This document shows positions 1-8,884 of a stretch of DNA of 64,000 nucleotides, one piece after another. The position numbers and the translations under genes were made by a program. How positions within the stretch are numbered: position 1 is the stretch's first letter; every line of letters starts with the position of its first letter. The DNA comes from an uncultured Bacteroides sp. (GTDB lineage Bacteria; Bacteroidota; Bacteroidia; Bacteroidales; Bacteroidaceae): assembly GCA_905203765.1 (NCBI GenBank), contig CAJKXC010000004.1, forward strand, positions 1 through 64,000, in the 5' to 3' direction. Under the pieces are notes generated by a model, which made no database searches, had not been told where the DNA came from, and saw only the letters and a program-made list of their open reading frames with translations.

Positions 1-192
1 TCCAATGCTTGTTTATACATTTGTCTGCTATAAGTGATCTTTCTTACTAAGAGAGCACAAATGTTATTTCTTCCAAACTTCACGTTTTTTCAATTAGCAT
101 TTCCGGCAAATTTATTGCTTGCTGATTCTATGCGATTTTAGATAATTTCTTTATTTTGTCCTTTTGTTCTTCTGTCTTAAAATGATAATTCC

Positions 193-200
193 TATCTTTG
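193..200 (+). promoter_or_regulatory. Bacteroides -7 promoter box for the acyltransferase
   Basis: TATCTTTG fits the Bacteroidetes -7 consensus TAnnTTTG and lies 22 bp before the acyltransferase ATG. No convincing -33 TTTG was found at the usual distance. The rest of the first 222 bases is AT-rich, and no gene is visible in it. Confidence 0.6.
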
Positions 201-222
201 CGTCAACGAAGTCCCTACACCT

Positions 223-981
223 ATGAAGATACTCTATGTCATTTACCAGGTATGCTTTGCGCTGCCCATTCTATTAGTATTGACTATCCTTACGGCATTG
301 GTCACTATCATCGGCTCCCTGATCGGAGGCGCACATATATGGGGATATTATCCCGGAAAAGTATGGTCGCAGCTGATCTGCTACATACTGCTTATCCCGG
401 TGAAAGTACGTGGCAGAGAGAAGCTGGGCAAGCGTACTTCTTACGTCTTTGTGCCCAATCATCAAGGCTCGTTCGATATATTCCTTATTTACGGTTTTCT
501 GGGTCGTAACTTTAAGTGGATGATGAAGAAGAGTTTGCGGAAACTGCCGTTTGTGGGCAAGGCTTGCGAGAGTGCGGGACATATCTTTGTAGACCGTTCC
601 AGCCCCAAGAAGATATTGGCGACCATGCGTCAGGCCCAATCTTCATTGAAAGACGGGGTATCGCTGGTAGTGTTCCCCGAAGGAGCACGTACTTTCACAG
701 GACATATGGGATATTTTAAGCGAGGTGCTTTCCAGCTGGCGGATGAGTTGCAGTTGGAAGTGGTGCCCGTCACCATCGACGGCTCGTTCGAGATTCTGCC
801 GCGCACCGGAAAGTGGGTACACCGCCACCGCATGATACTGACCATTCACGACCCTATTCCCCCTAAAGGAAAAGGAGTGGAAAATGTGAAAGCCACTATG
901 GAGGAAGCCTATACGGCTGTGGAAAGTGCACTGCCGGAGAAGTACAAAGGGATGTTGAAGAACGAGGATCAGGACAGATAA
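223..981 (+). CDS. plsC: 1-acyl-sn-glycerol-3-phosphate acyltransferase (PlsC family)
   Basis: This 252-residue membrane-bound acyltransferase would convert lysophosphatidic acid to phosphatidic acid in phospholipid synthesis at the inner membrane. It has a hydrophobic N-terminal segment (about residues 5-35), then the HX4D acyltransferase motif in NHQGSFD (His80, Asp85) and the glycerophosphate-binding FPEGAR motif at 151-156. Length and motif order are normal for PlsC. The start follows a good -7 box. The gene converges on the DUF4369 lipoprotein gene with only 5 bp between the stop codons. A shorter, divergent paralogue lies near 30.3 kb. The family assignment is firm; the acyl-chain preference is unknown. 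Confidence 0.9.
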   Translation: MKILYVIYQVCFALPILLVLTILTALVTIIGSLIGGAHIWGYYPGKVWSQLICYILLIPVKVRGREKLGKRTSYVFVPNHQGSFDIFLIYGFLGRNFKWMMKKSLRKLPFVGKACESAGHIFVDRSSPKKILATMRQAQSSLKDGVSLVVFPEGARTFTGHMGYFKRGAFQLADELQLEVVPVTIDGSFEILPRTGKWVHRHRMILTIHDPIPPKGKGVENVKATMEEAYTAVESALPEKYKGMLKNEDQDR

Positions 982-986
982 ACCCG

Positions 987-1730
987 TTACGGCATAGCCG
1001 ATGTGTTCTGCTCCATGCGGCGGTGTTCTTCTATCAGCCTCATATTCTCCCGGGCTTTGGTGAGGAAGTCCTTTACCAGCGGAGCCTCTTTGAAAGACTG
1101 GGGGGCAGTTCTCATAATATCTTCCACCAAAGGAGTCATGATGGGATAGGGCAGGGTGCTGCACACCATCATAAAGACACTGGGACCCAATACATTTTCA
1201 AAGTTATCGGTGATGAATTGTTTGACGTAGTCGTTCGTTTCCTTGACAAGTGCCTCTCCCTCTTTTTTCAACTGTTCGCGGACATCTTCCAGGTTGGCAC
1301 CATCCAGCACCATACGTGCTTCTTTGCGTTCCAACTCTTCCATCTTCACTTCCATGCCGTTACGCTTGTCAATGAAATCGTAGAGTTTGTCGTTGAGCGG
1401 AGTGCCTTTGGCTGTCAGTTGGGTGTTGGTGATGGATACTACCACTTTCCCGCTCTCGAGGACCAGCGGCATAATGCCTTCGTTGTCCATATAGAGCGTC
1501 ACCATCATCACGGAGTCGGCTTTGCCATTCATTTTGAAAAGGCCGTGAATCACTTCCGCAGAGTCGATTGCCACCCATTCTCCGTCCTGAAGCGTTTTAA
1601 GAAACAGCATCTTTCCGTCAAGGCTGGTTATCGAAGAACTGCCCTCTATCTTGTATTTACGACTACACGACGAAAAGAACACAAGTAAGAGCAAAAGGGG
1701 TAAAATGTGGTTCACACTCATTCTAATCAT
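987..1730 (-). CDS. DUF4369 domain lipoprotein
   Basis: This 247-residue protein begins with a lipoprotein signal peptide ending in FFSSC (lipid-anchored Cys22). Residues about 25-120 look like the DUF4369 domain that in Bacteroidetes often precedes thioredoxin-like domains: short beta strands around LDGKMLFLKTL and a GLFKMNGKA segment. Here no thioredoxin CxxC domain follows. The second half is a charged helical region (about 125-245). It is probably a periplasmic or surface-anchored envelope protein, exact role unknown. The start could also be Met4. A -7 box TACCTTTG lies 29 bp upstream of the start. Confidence 0.7.
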   Translation of the reverse strand: MIRMSVNHILPLLLLLVFFSSCSRKYKIEGSSSITSLDGKMLFLKTLQDGEWVAIDSAEVIHGLFKMNGKADSVMMVTLYMDNEGIMPLVLESGKVVVSITNTQLTAKGTPLNDKLYDFIDKRNGMEVKMEELERKEARMVLDGANLEDVREQLKKEGEALVKETNDYVKQFITDNFENVLGPSVFMMVCSTLPYPIMTPLVEDIMRTAPQSFKEAPLVKDFLTKARENMRLIEEHRRMEQNTSAMP

Positions 1731-1758
1731 GCAGAAACGATTTTTGAATTACACGGAA

Positions 1759-1766
1759 CAAAGGTA
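1759..1766 (-). promoter_or_regulatory. -7 promoter box for DUF4369 lipoprotein
   Basis: On the minus strand this reads TACCTTTG, a full match to TAnnTTTG, and lies 29 bp before the lipoprotein start codon. Confidence 0.55.
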
Positions 1767-1819
1767 TTAATATTCCTTATAAACCGGACAAAAAGAAAGG
1801 ATTTTTCATTTGGTTTACG

Positions 1820-1827
1820 TATTTTTG
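1820..1827 (+). promoter_or_regulatory. -7 promoter box for dpp7
   Basis: TATTTTTG, a full match to TAnnTTTG, lies 25 bp before the dpp7 start codon. Confidence 0.6.
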
Positions 1828-1852
1828 CATAATAATTAGAACCGAAAACAAC

Positions 1853-4018
1853 ATGAAATTGACAGTAAGAAAGTGTTTGATTGCAGCCGTTGCTGCATTG
1901 ACAATCGGATCTGCACGTGCAGACGAAGGAATGTGGTTGCTGCAACTGATGAAACAGCAGAACTCCATCGACATGATGAAAAAACAAGGGTTGAAGCTCG
2001 AAGCCGATGCCCTATACAACCCCAACGGCGTATCGCTGAAAGATGCCGTAGGTATATTCGGTGGTGGTTGCACCGGCGAGATTATTTCTCCCGAAGGACT
2101 GATCCTGACCAACCACCACTGCGGTTATGATGCCATTCAGCAGCACAGTAGCGTGGAACACGACTACCTGACCGACGGTTTTTGGGCGATGAACCGCAAC
2201 GAGGAATTGCCCACCCCGGGACTGAAGTTCCGTTTTGTAGACCGCATCGTTGACATCACCGACCTGGTGAACGACAAGATCAAAGCCGGTGAAGCCACCG
2301 AAGTTACCGCGCAGACCCGCCCCTTCCTTAGCAAACTGGCACAGGAAGAACTGGAAAAGAGCGACCTGAAGGGCAAACCGGGCATCATCGTGCAGGCATT
2401 GCCTTTCTATGCAGGCAACCGCTTCTACCTCTTCTATTACAAAGTGTACAGCGACGTGCGCATGGTAGCTGCTCCGCCCTCTTCCGTGGGTAAGTTCGGC
2501 GGCGAAACGGACAACTGGATGTGGCCGCGCCACACGGGCGACTTTTCCATATTCCGCATCTATGCCGACAAGAACGGTGATCCCGCCGACTATTCCGCCG
2601 AGAATGTGCCTCTGAAAACTCCCAAGTTCCTGCCTATCTCCATCAAGGGATTGCAGGAGAACGACTATGCCATGATTCTGGGTTTCCCCGGAAGCCCCAG
2701 CCGCTACCTGACGGAATCGGAAGTGAAATCGCGCATGCAGGCCGACAACCAGGCCATGATCGATATGCGCGGCGTCCGCCTGGAAGTGCTGAGAAAGGCA
2801 ATGGCTGCCAGCGACAAGACCCGCATCCAGTATGCCAGCAAGTTTGCACGCAGCAGTAACTACTGGAAAAACTCCATCGGTATGAACCAGGCGATTGTAG
2901 ACAACAATGTGCTGGGCGCCAAAGCCGAACAGGAAAAGAACTTCAATGAGTTTGCCAAAGGAAAGCCCGAATACGAAGGGGTAGTGGACAAGATCAATGC
3001 CCTCGTTGAGAAGGAATTCCCCCTTATCCGCCAGATGAACTATATGTACGAAGGTTTGAACGGCGCCATCGAATTCGGCAGCCCCTTTATGGTGATGGAT
3101 AATATGAAGAAGGCCCTGGAAGAGAAGAACGACTCCCTGCTCGATGCTACCAAGAAGTTGTTGGTGGAGGTGTTTGAAGGCATTCAGGATAAGGACTACG
3201 ACCATGAAGTGGACCATGCTGTGGCTAAAGCCATCCTGCCGGCTCTTGCCAAGGCACTGACTCCGGAGGAATTGCCCGACTTCTACCAGACGATTCAGAC
3301 CAAGTTCAAGGGCGACTATGATGCATACGTGGACGATATTTATGACAATTCTATCCTCAGCAGCCGCGAGAGCCTGGACAAGTTCCTGAAGAAACCTACC
3401 GTAAAGGCGATAGAGAAAGACCCTGCAACCGCCTATTCAAGATCGAAGAATGAGAAACTGAAGGCTGTGGCCATGACGCTGCAGGCATCGTACTCCGAAC
3501 TGCCCCTGCTGCATAAGGCTTATATCCGCGGTTTGGGCGAGATGAAGGAACCCGCGCCTTCTTATCCGGATGCCAACTTCACGCTGCGCCTGACCTACGG
3601 TAATGTGAAGTCGTACAACCCGCGCGATGCCATACATTATAAGTACTACACCACTACCGACGGTATTCTGCAGAAAGAGAACCCCGAAGACAGTGAGTTC
3701 GTAGTTCCCGCCAAGCTGAAAGAACTGATTCTGAACAAGGACTTCGGACGCTATGCCATGGCGGACGGTACCATGCCGGTTTGCTTCCTGACAACGAACG
3801 ACATCACCGGCGGTAACTCCGGCAGCCCCGTCATCAACGGCGAGGGCCAGCTTATCGGTACTGCTTTCGACGGTAACTGGGAGTCTTTGAGCGGAGATAT
3901 CAATTTTGACAATAATATGCAACGTTGCATCAATCTCGATATCCGCTATATGCTCTTCATACTTGAGAAGCTGGGCGGCTGCAAGCACTTGATTGATGAA
4001 ATGACGATTGTAGAATAA
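1853..4018 (+). CDS. dpp7: S46 dipeptidyl-peptidase, DPP7 type
   Basis: This 721-residue secreted serine peptidase of family S46 removes N-terminal dipeptides from peptides in the periplasm. The signal peptide ends near ARA (about residue 23). The catalytic triad is visible: His89 in TNHHCG, Asp230 in HTGDFS and Ser656 in GGNSGSP. The residue 18 positions after the catalytic serine, which sets the S1 pocket in this family, is Gly674. Glycine there is typical of DPP7/BII enzymes, which prefer hydrophobic P1 residues. A paralogue with Arg at this position follows directly downstream. A long inverted repeat ending in a T tract separates the two genes and may terminate this one. Family and triad are sure; the specificity is inferred from one residue. 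Confidence 0.93.
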   Translation: MKLTVRKCLIAAVAALTIGSARADEGMWLLQLMKQQNSIDMMKKQGLKLEADALYNPNGVSLKDAVGIFGGGCTGEIISPEGLILTNHHCGYDAIQQHSSVEHDYLTDGFWAMNRNEELPTPGLKFRFVDRIVDITDLVNDKIKAGEATEVTAQTRPFLSKLAQEELEKSDLKGKPGIIVQALPFYAGNRFYLFYYKVYSDVRMVAAPPSSVGKFGGETDNWMWPRHTGDFSIFRIYADKNGDPADYSAENVPLKTPKFLPISIKGLQENDYAMILGFPGSPSRYLTESEVKSRMQADNQAMIDMRGVRLEVLRKAMAASDKTRIQYASKFARSSNYWKNSIGMNQAIVDNNVLGAKAEQEKNFNEFAKGKPEYEGVVDKINALVEKEFPLIRQMNYMYEGLNGAIEFGSPFMVMDNMKKALEEKNDSLLDATKKLLVEVFEGIQDKDYDHEVDHAVAKAILPALAKALTPEELPDFYQTIQTKFKGDYDAYVDDIYDNSILSSRESLDKFLKKPTVKAIEKDPATAYSRSKNEKLKAVAMTLQASYSELPLLHKAYIRGLGEMKEPAPSYPDANFTLRLTYGNVKSYNPRDAIHYKYYTTTDGILQKENPEDSEFVVPAKLKELILNKDFGRYAMADGTMPVCFLTTNDITGGNSGSPVINGEGQLIGTAFDGNWESLSGDINFDNNMQRCINLDIRYMLFILEKLGGCKHLIDEMTIVE

Positions 4019-4021
4019 GAT

Positions 4022-4112
4022 TTGCTCACGGAGCACACGGAACACACGGAAAAACACGGATTCTTTTTTATATATCCGCGTAATCCGTGTGTTCTGTGTG
4101 CTCCGTGAGCAA
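4022..4112. repeat. Long inverted repeat with 9-bp periodic arms, probable dpp7 terminator
   Basis: Two arms of about 39 bp are nearly perfect reverse complements (outer 17 bp TTGCTCACGGAGCACAC / GTGTGCTCCGTGAGCAA). Each arm is built from about 9-bp units ending in CACGGA. The loop is about 12 bp and AT-rich. The right arm is followed by seven T residues, so transcribed RNA would form a terminator after dpp7. Three other hairpins with short-period arms occur in this window. Confidence 0.75.
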
Positions 4113-4152
4113 TTTTTTTGATTACTATTTATTATCAATAATTTTATATCGA

Positions 4153-6318
4153 ATGAAAAAGCTTTTATTATTGACAGCCCTTGCATTCACTACTCTCCCG
4201 GCTCTTGCCGACGAGGGCATGTGGATGCTTACCGACCTCAAAAAGCAAAATGAGGTCGCCATGACGGAACTGGGACTGCTGATACCTGCCGAACAGATTT
4301 ATAATCCCGACGGCATTGCCCTGAAGGATGCCGTGGTGCACTTCGGCGGCGGATGTACCGGTGAAGTAATCTCCGCAGAAGGTCTGGTGCTGACCAACCA
4401 CCATTGCGGCTACGGCTCCATACAGCAACACAGCAGCGTGGAGCACGATTACCTGACTGACGGTTTCTGGGCGATGAGCCGCGAGGAAGAGCTTCCCTGC
4501 AAAGGACTCACCATCACCTACATTGACCAGATAATGGACGTGACCGACTACGTGAATGCCCAACTGAAAGTAGATCCCGATCCCAACGGAACTAACTATC
4601 TGTCTCCCAAATACCTGTCTACGGTAGCTACCCGCTTTGCCGCCGAGCAGAACATCGCCTTGACGCCCGGTCGCAAACTGGAACTGAAAGCGTTCTACGG
4701 CGGAAACAGATACTACCTCTTCGTAAAGACTACTTACAGTGATATCCGCATGGTAGGCGCCCCGCCTTCCTCTATCGGAAAATACGGTGCCGACACGGAT
4801 AACTGGATGTGGCCGCGCCACACGGGCGACTTCTCCCTCTTCCGCATCTATGCCGACAAGAACGGACAACCTGCCGGGTACAGCAAGGACAATGTGCCCT
4901 TGCAAGTGAAGAAGCATCTTACAATCAGCCTTGCGGGCTATCGTGAGGGTGATTTTACCTTTATCATGGGTTTTCCCGGCCGTAACTGGCGCTATATGAT
5001 TTCCGATGAGGTGGAAGAGCGTATGCAGACCACCAACTTCATGCGCCACCACGTGCGCGATGCCCGCCAGAAGGCGTTGATGGAGCAGATGCTGAAAGAT
5101 GATGCCGTGCGCATCCATTATGCCAGCAAGTATGCTTCGTCTGCCAATTATTGGAAGAATGCCATCGGCATGAACGAAGGGCTGGTTCGTCTGAAAGTGC
5201 TCGATACCAAGCGTGCGCAGCAAGAGGCGCTATTGGCGCGCGGACGCGAGAAGGGCGATGATTCCTATCAGAAAGCATTCGACCAGATACGCAGCATCGT
5301 GCAGCACCGCCGTCCGGCGCTGTATCACCAGCAGGCCATTCAGGAAGCGCTGATTACGGGACTCGACTTCATGCGCATTCCCAGCACGGCAGGTTTGGTG
5401 GCTGCCTTGAAGAGCAAGGACAAAGCACGTATCCGGGCTGCCGCCGACAGCCTTCAGACGGCTGCCGACAGTTATTTTGCTTCCGTTCCCTTCCCCGAAG
5501 TGGAGCGTATCGTAGGCAAAAAGATGCTGCAAACGTATATGCAATATATCCCTGCCGAGCAGCGCATCGGTATTTTCCGGATTATCGACAAACGCTTCAA
5601 GGGGAATAGTGACGCTTTCGTCGATGCTTGTTTCGACTATTCCATCTTCGGTAACAAGGAGAACTTTGCCAAGTTTATACGCAAGCCCAGCCTGTATAAG
5701 ATTAGCAATGACTGGATGGTGCTGTTTAAGTATTCCATTACCGACGGGCTGTTGCAAACAGCTGTTGCCATGATGGATGCCAACAAGAACTATGACGCTG
5801 CCCACAAGGTCTGGGTAAAGGGCATGATGGATATGAAGCAGGAAGCCGGTATTCCCATCTACCCGGATGCCAACTCCACCCTGCGCCTGACGTACGGGAA
5901 GGTATTGCCTTATTCGCCTGCTGATGGGGTGGAATATGGATACTACACCACGTTGAAGGGTGCTATGGAGAAGGAAGATCCCAATAACTGGGAATTCGTT
6001 GTTCCCGCCAAGCTGAAACAGCTCTATCAAGCCAAAGACTACGGACGCTACGCCATGCCCGACGGCGAAATGCCCATCTGCTTCATTGTAAATACCGACA
6101 ACACCGGCGGTAACTCCGGCAGCCCGGTATTCAATGCCAAAGGCGAACTGATAGGCACCGGCTTCGACCGCAACTACGAAGGCTTGACAGGCGACATCGC
6201 TTTCCGTCCCTCTTCCCAGCGTGCCGCTTGCGTCGATATCCGCTATACGCTGTTCATTATAGAGAAGTATGCGGGAGCTTCGCATATCATCAAGGAACTG
6301 ACGATTGCGGAAGAATGA
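4153..6318 (+). CDS. dpp11: S46 dipeptidyl-peptidase, DPP11 type
   Basis: This 721-residue secreted S46 peptidase is a close paralogue of the upstream dpp7 product. The start was taken at the ATG giving MKKLLLLTALA, a normal signal peptide; an in-frame ATG 66 bp earlier lies inside the upstream hairpin. The catalytic triad is His84 (TNHHCG), Asp226 (HTGDFS) and Ser655 (GGNSGSP). Eighteen residues after the serine stands Arg673, the S1 determinant that gives DPP11 its preference for Asp or Glu at P1. Together the two enzymes would release hydrophobic and acidic dipeptides from host or dietary protein. A REP-like element follows the stop codon. Confidence 0.93.
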   Translation: MKKLLLLTALAFTTLPALADEGMWMLTDLKKQNEVAMTELGLLIPAEQIYNPDGIALKDAVVHFGGGCTGEVISAEGLVLTNHHCGYGSIQQHSSVEHDYLTDGFWAMSREEELPCKGLTITYIDQIMDVTDYVNAQLKVDPDPNGTNYLSPKYLSTVATRFAAEQNIALTPGRKLELKAFYGGNRYYLFVKTTYSDIRMVGAPPSSIGKYGADTDNWMWPRHTGDFSLFRIYADKNGQPAGYSKDNVPLQVKKHLTISLAGYREGDFTFIMGFPGRNWRYMISDEVEERMQTTNFMRHHVRDARQKALMEQMLKDDAVRIHYASKYASSANYWKNAIGMNEGLVRLKVLDTKRAQQEALLARGREKGDDSYQKAFDQIRSIVQHRRPALYHQQAIQEALITGLDFMRIPSTAGLVAALKSKDKARIRAAADSLQTAADSYFASVPFPEVERIVGKKMLQTYMQYIPAEQRIGIFRIIDKRFKGNSDAFVDACFDYSIFGNKENFAKFIRKPSLYKISNDWMVLFKYSITDGLLQTAVAMMDANKNYDAAHKVWVKGMMDMKQEAGIPIYPDANSTLRLTYGKVLPYSPADGVEYGYYTTLKGAMEKEDPNNWEFVVPAKLKQLYQAKDYGRYAMPDGEMPICFIVNTDNTGGNSGSPVFNAKGELIGTGFDRNYEGLTGDIAFRPSSQRAACVDIRYTLFIIEKYAGASHIIKELTIAEE

Positions 6319-6324
6319 TGGTTA

Positions 6325-6525
6325 GCCTTAGGCTGAAAGCCTTTCATCTATTAGCCCAGGGCAACGCCCTGGGTTTAAACACCCCCTCACCTTACGCCCT
6401 GAAAGGGCATAAGACACATACAACACACAGGATTTTGCCCTTTCAGGGCGCAAAGATATAGACGCATTATTACCCAGGGCGTTGCCCTGGGCTGATAGAT
6501 GCAAGCCTTTCAGGCTTGACTGCGC
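6325..6525. repeat. REP-like nested palindromic element
   Basis: About 200 bp forms one large inverted repeat that contains smaller palindromes. In order these are GCCCAGGGC..GCCCTGGGT, GCCCTGAAAGGGC, GCCCTTTCAGGGC, and ACCCAGGGC..GCCCTGGGC, flanked by copies of a GGCTGAAAGCC / GCCTTTCAGGC motif. The left and right halves are reverse complements of each other. This looks like a REP/BIME-type non-autonomous repeat. No transposase lies nearby. It lies between the converging dpp11 and phosphoesterase genes and may end both transcripts. Confidence 0.75.
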
Positions 6526-6537
6526 AAAATCTCAGGC

Positions 6538-7698
6538 TTATTTGCGCAGCGTCAGCACCGTAATCTCCGGCCATGCCCCAAAGCGGAAGGGGAGTCCTAC
6601 GTAGCCGATGCCGATATTGACGTACAGGGCACGGTCGCCTTCGTAGTACATTCCCCGCCATTCGGGATAGAGAAGTTCGGCAAGGGAGTGACCGAAGAGG
6701 ATGCCTTGCATGGCATGGGTGTGTCCGGCAAGCATCAGGGAGATATCGGACTTGGGGAGCACTTCGCGCCGCCAATGGGTGGGGTTGTGGCTGAGCAGTA
6801 CCCGGAACATTCCTTCGGTGCCCTGCATGGCCTTCGGCAGATCGGCGAATTGTGAGAAAGGCGGCTCGCCGTCATTCTCTACACCGATAAGGGCGATGCT
6901 GTCGCCCCGGTGATGAAGGATATCGTGCTCGTTGTTCAGCAGTTTCCAGCCCATCGCTTTCTGTTGCTCTTTCAGGTAAACCATGTTTTGGGCTTCGGCT
7001 TCGGGAGAAGGCCAGTGATAATAACTACCGTAATCGTGGTTGCCGAGGATGGAGTAGACGCCGTCGGGGGCATGGAGCTGCGACAGTATCTGCTGGAATC
7101 CGTCTAATTCGTGGCTTTGCTGGTTTACCAGGTCACCGGTAAAGACGATAAGGTCGGGCTTCTGGGCATTGATCAAATCGACCAGACGCTTGATAGGCTC
7201 CGGGTTGCCTTGCCAACTGCCGATATGGATATCTGAAATCTGGACGATGCGGTAGCCGTCGAACCCTTTGGGAAGGTCGGCGGAACGGTATTCCACCTCT
7301 TTTACTTCGAAGCGGGAGACACCGACCAGCGTGCCATAAAGGATGTTGCAGAAACTGATGGTGCCCAATACCAGCCCGATAGCAGTGAACGGGCTGCGGG
7401 GACAGCGGCGGATGATGAAATGCACCAGCACGCCTATCAGGGAGCAGAGCATGAGAATGGTCTTGGGAACGACAAACAGGATAATGGCAACAGCCAACCT
7501 GCCTATGCCCTGCGTATGGTTGGACATGGCATTGTCGCCCGTCATAAAGTACAGATACCCCGCTATCAGCAGAACGGTAGGAAGCCAATATAAACTGCGA
7601 AGAAGCAGACTCTTCGTTCTTCGTACTATATATACAAAGTAGATGTATACGTCGGGAATAAGGAGAAACAGGATGAAAAGCAGAGTTATTCGGTGCAT
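6538..7698 (-). CDS. Membrane-anchored calcineurin-like metallophosphoesterase
   Basis: This 386-residue protein has an N-terminal half with about four hydrophobic segments (residues 1-125) and a C-terminal metallophosphoesterase domain of the YkuE/YaeI type. All metal-binding blocks are present in order: SDIHIG (D-x-H), FTGDLV (GD), LGNHDYG (GNHD), LLSHNPTHW (H) and AGHTHAMQG (GHTH). The substrate is unknown; relatives act on phosphoesters at the membrane, including lipid headgroups. It is the last gene of an apparent three-gene operon with the ECF sigma factor. Its start overlaps the 3' end of the preceding membrane protein gene by 13 bp, which suggests translational coupling. Confidence 0.88.
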   Translation of the reverse strand: MHRITLLFILFLLIPDVYIYFVYIVRRTKSLLLRSLYWLPTVLLIAGYLYFMTGDNAMSNHTQGIGRLAVAIILFVVPKTILMLCSLIGVLVHFIIRRCPRSPFTAIGLVLGTISFCNILYGTLVGVSRFEVKEVEYRSADLPKGFDGYRIVQISDIHIGSWQGNPEPIKRLVDLINAQKPDLIVFTGDLVNQQSHELDGFQQILSQLHAPDGVYSILGNHDYGSYYHWPSPEAEAQNMVYLKEQQKAMGWKLLNNEHDILHHRGDSIALIGVENDGEPPFSQFADLPKAMQGTEGMFRVLLSHNPTHWRREVLPKSDISLMLAGHTHAMQGILFGHSLAELLYPEWRGMYYEGDRALYVNIGIGYVGLPFRFGAWPEITVLTLRK

Positions 7699-8312
7699 AT
7701 ATCTTTCAATTCTTCGATGTTCTTTTTAATGTCATTGAGATATTTATAAATTACCTTTTTATAAAGGATATAGATTATTAGCGCATCAATTACTACAAAG
7801 AAAGCAATAAGGACGGCTTGCGTACCGGCAGAAGCCAGATGATACTCCATCACCCAATAGTTAAAGGCATTGAAGAGCACGACCCATACGGAAATAGCTA
7901 TCACCTCGTATTTGGTCCATTGGCGGAATATGGTCATGCGGCGGCTTACCTCGGCTACGCTCATTTCGTCGATGCGGGTGGCTTTGCTCCAGCGGTAGGT
8001 CTTCCAGTCCCACCACATGCCTGCCAGAATGCTGACGGCAATAAAGCCCAGCAATGCAACAATCTTGTTCTGTATATATTCATTGAACCCCCAAGTAGGC
8101 AGCAACAGCCATATCAGGAGAAGGACAGCCAGTCCGATGGCACCGATTCCTATGGAGAAGCGTTGCAGTATGGCAATACGTTTCAGGCTCTTGCGGGTAT
8201 TCGTCTTGTAACCGGCAATCAGTTCCGTAATCTGCTTTTCGTCGGCAATCGGCTCTTTCTGCAACTGTTCATTCAGTGCGTTCCATGATTTCTTCAGTTC
8301 ATCCAGTTCCAT
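7686..8312 (-). CDS. Four-helix membrane protein in sigma factor operon (candidate anti-sigma)
   Basis: This 208-residue protein was not recognised as a named family. It has a soluble, charged N-terminus of about 50 residues and four predicted membrane helices (about 52-70, 82-98, 135-152 and 160-180), then a Lys/Glu-rich tail. The N-terminus starts MELDELKKSWNAL, a pattern seen in Bacteroidetes membrane proteins encoded beside ECF sigma factors. Only 3 bp separate it from the sigma gene, and it overlaps the phosphoesterase gene. It has no HxxxCxxC zinc anti-sigma motif. A role as sigma regulator is inferred from position only. Confidence 0.75.
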   Translation of the reverse strand: MELDELKKSWNALNEQLQKEPIADEKQITELIAGYKTNTRKSLKRIAILQRFSIGIGAIGLAVLLLIWLLLPTWGFNEYIQNKIVALLGFIAVSILAGMWWDWKTYRWSKATRIDEMSVAEVSRRMTIFRQWTKYEVIAISVWVVLFNAFNYWVMEYHLASAGTQAVLIAFFVVIDALIIYILYKKVIYKYLNDIKKNIEELKDICTE

Positions 8313-8315
8313 ATA

Positions 8316-8801
8316 TTAGTCCTCCTTGTTCATTTTTTTAAGTTTGTCTTTGATCCGGCTGAGTTTGGTGGCGACGTTTGTCACGGTCAGTCCGGTGATT
8401 TCGGCAATGTCTTCGTAGCTTTTTTCTTCCAGATAGAGCAGGATGATGGATTTCTCCAATTGTCCCAGCCGGTTAATCATCCGGTAGAGCTGCTTCAGCA
8501 TGGCTTGTGTCTCGTCCGTCTCTTCCGTCCGGTCCGCCTCTTGGGTGAGGGTGACGATTTCGGGAATGTTCTTCTCCTTCCGGATAAAGCTGATACAGGT
8601 GTTCAGTGCAATGCGGTATATCCAGGTGGACATTTTACACTCCCGCCGGAATTTGGGAAATGCTTTCCACAGGTTCAGCACCACTTCCTGATACAGGTCG
8701 CCGAGGGTAGCGTTGGGCGTAGTGTACAGGTAGCACACCTTGTATATGACGCGCTCGTACTCTCGTACTGTGGACACAAACTCTTGCTCTACATTATCCA
8801 T
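8316..8801 (-). CDS. ECF-type RNA polymerase sigma-70 factor
   Basis: This 161-residue sigma factor has region 2 at about residues 10-75 (GDLYQEVVLNLWKAFPKF, then MSTWIYRIALNTCISFIRK) and region 4 at about 100-155 (LYLEEKSYEDIAEITGLTVTNVATKLSRIKDKL, a helix-turn-helix for -35 recognition). There is no region 1 or 3, as expected for the ECF group. It is the first gene of an operon with a four-helix membrane protein and a metallophosphoesterase. The 83 bp upstream show no clear TAnnTTTG box, so it may be autoregulated through its own promoter type. The stimulus is unknown. Confidence 0.92.
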   Translation of the reverse strand: MDNVEQEFVSTVREYERVIYKVCYLYTTPNATLGDLYQEVVLNLWKAFPKFRRECKMSTWIYRIALNTCISFIRKEKNIPEIVTLTQEADRTEETDETQAMLKQLYRMINRLGQLEKSIILLYLEEKSYEDIAEITGLTVTNVATKLSRIKDKLKKMNKED

Positions 8802-8884
8802 TTTCTTTGGCTTCTACGTTTCGAATTGCTTTTTGCTTTGTTAGTCGCAGTGAAAGTCGATAAATCACAATGCAAAGGCATATT

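Noticed and set aside
1..222. Possible 3' end of an upstream gene
   Set aside because: No open frame with coding character is seen on either strand; the stretch is AT-rich with only a promoter box at its end.
2012..3217. Long open frame antisense to dpp7 (about 400 codons)
   Set aside because: It mirrors the coding frame of a clearly real S46 peptidase, has no promoter or recognisable domain, and is rich in His/Val patterns typical of reverse frames of GC-rich genes.
6228..6461. Small plus-strand open frame running from dpp11 into the REP-like element
   Set aside because: It overlaps the dpp11 end in another frame and the palindromic element; no domain or start signal.
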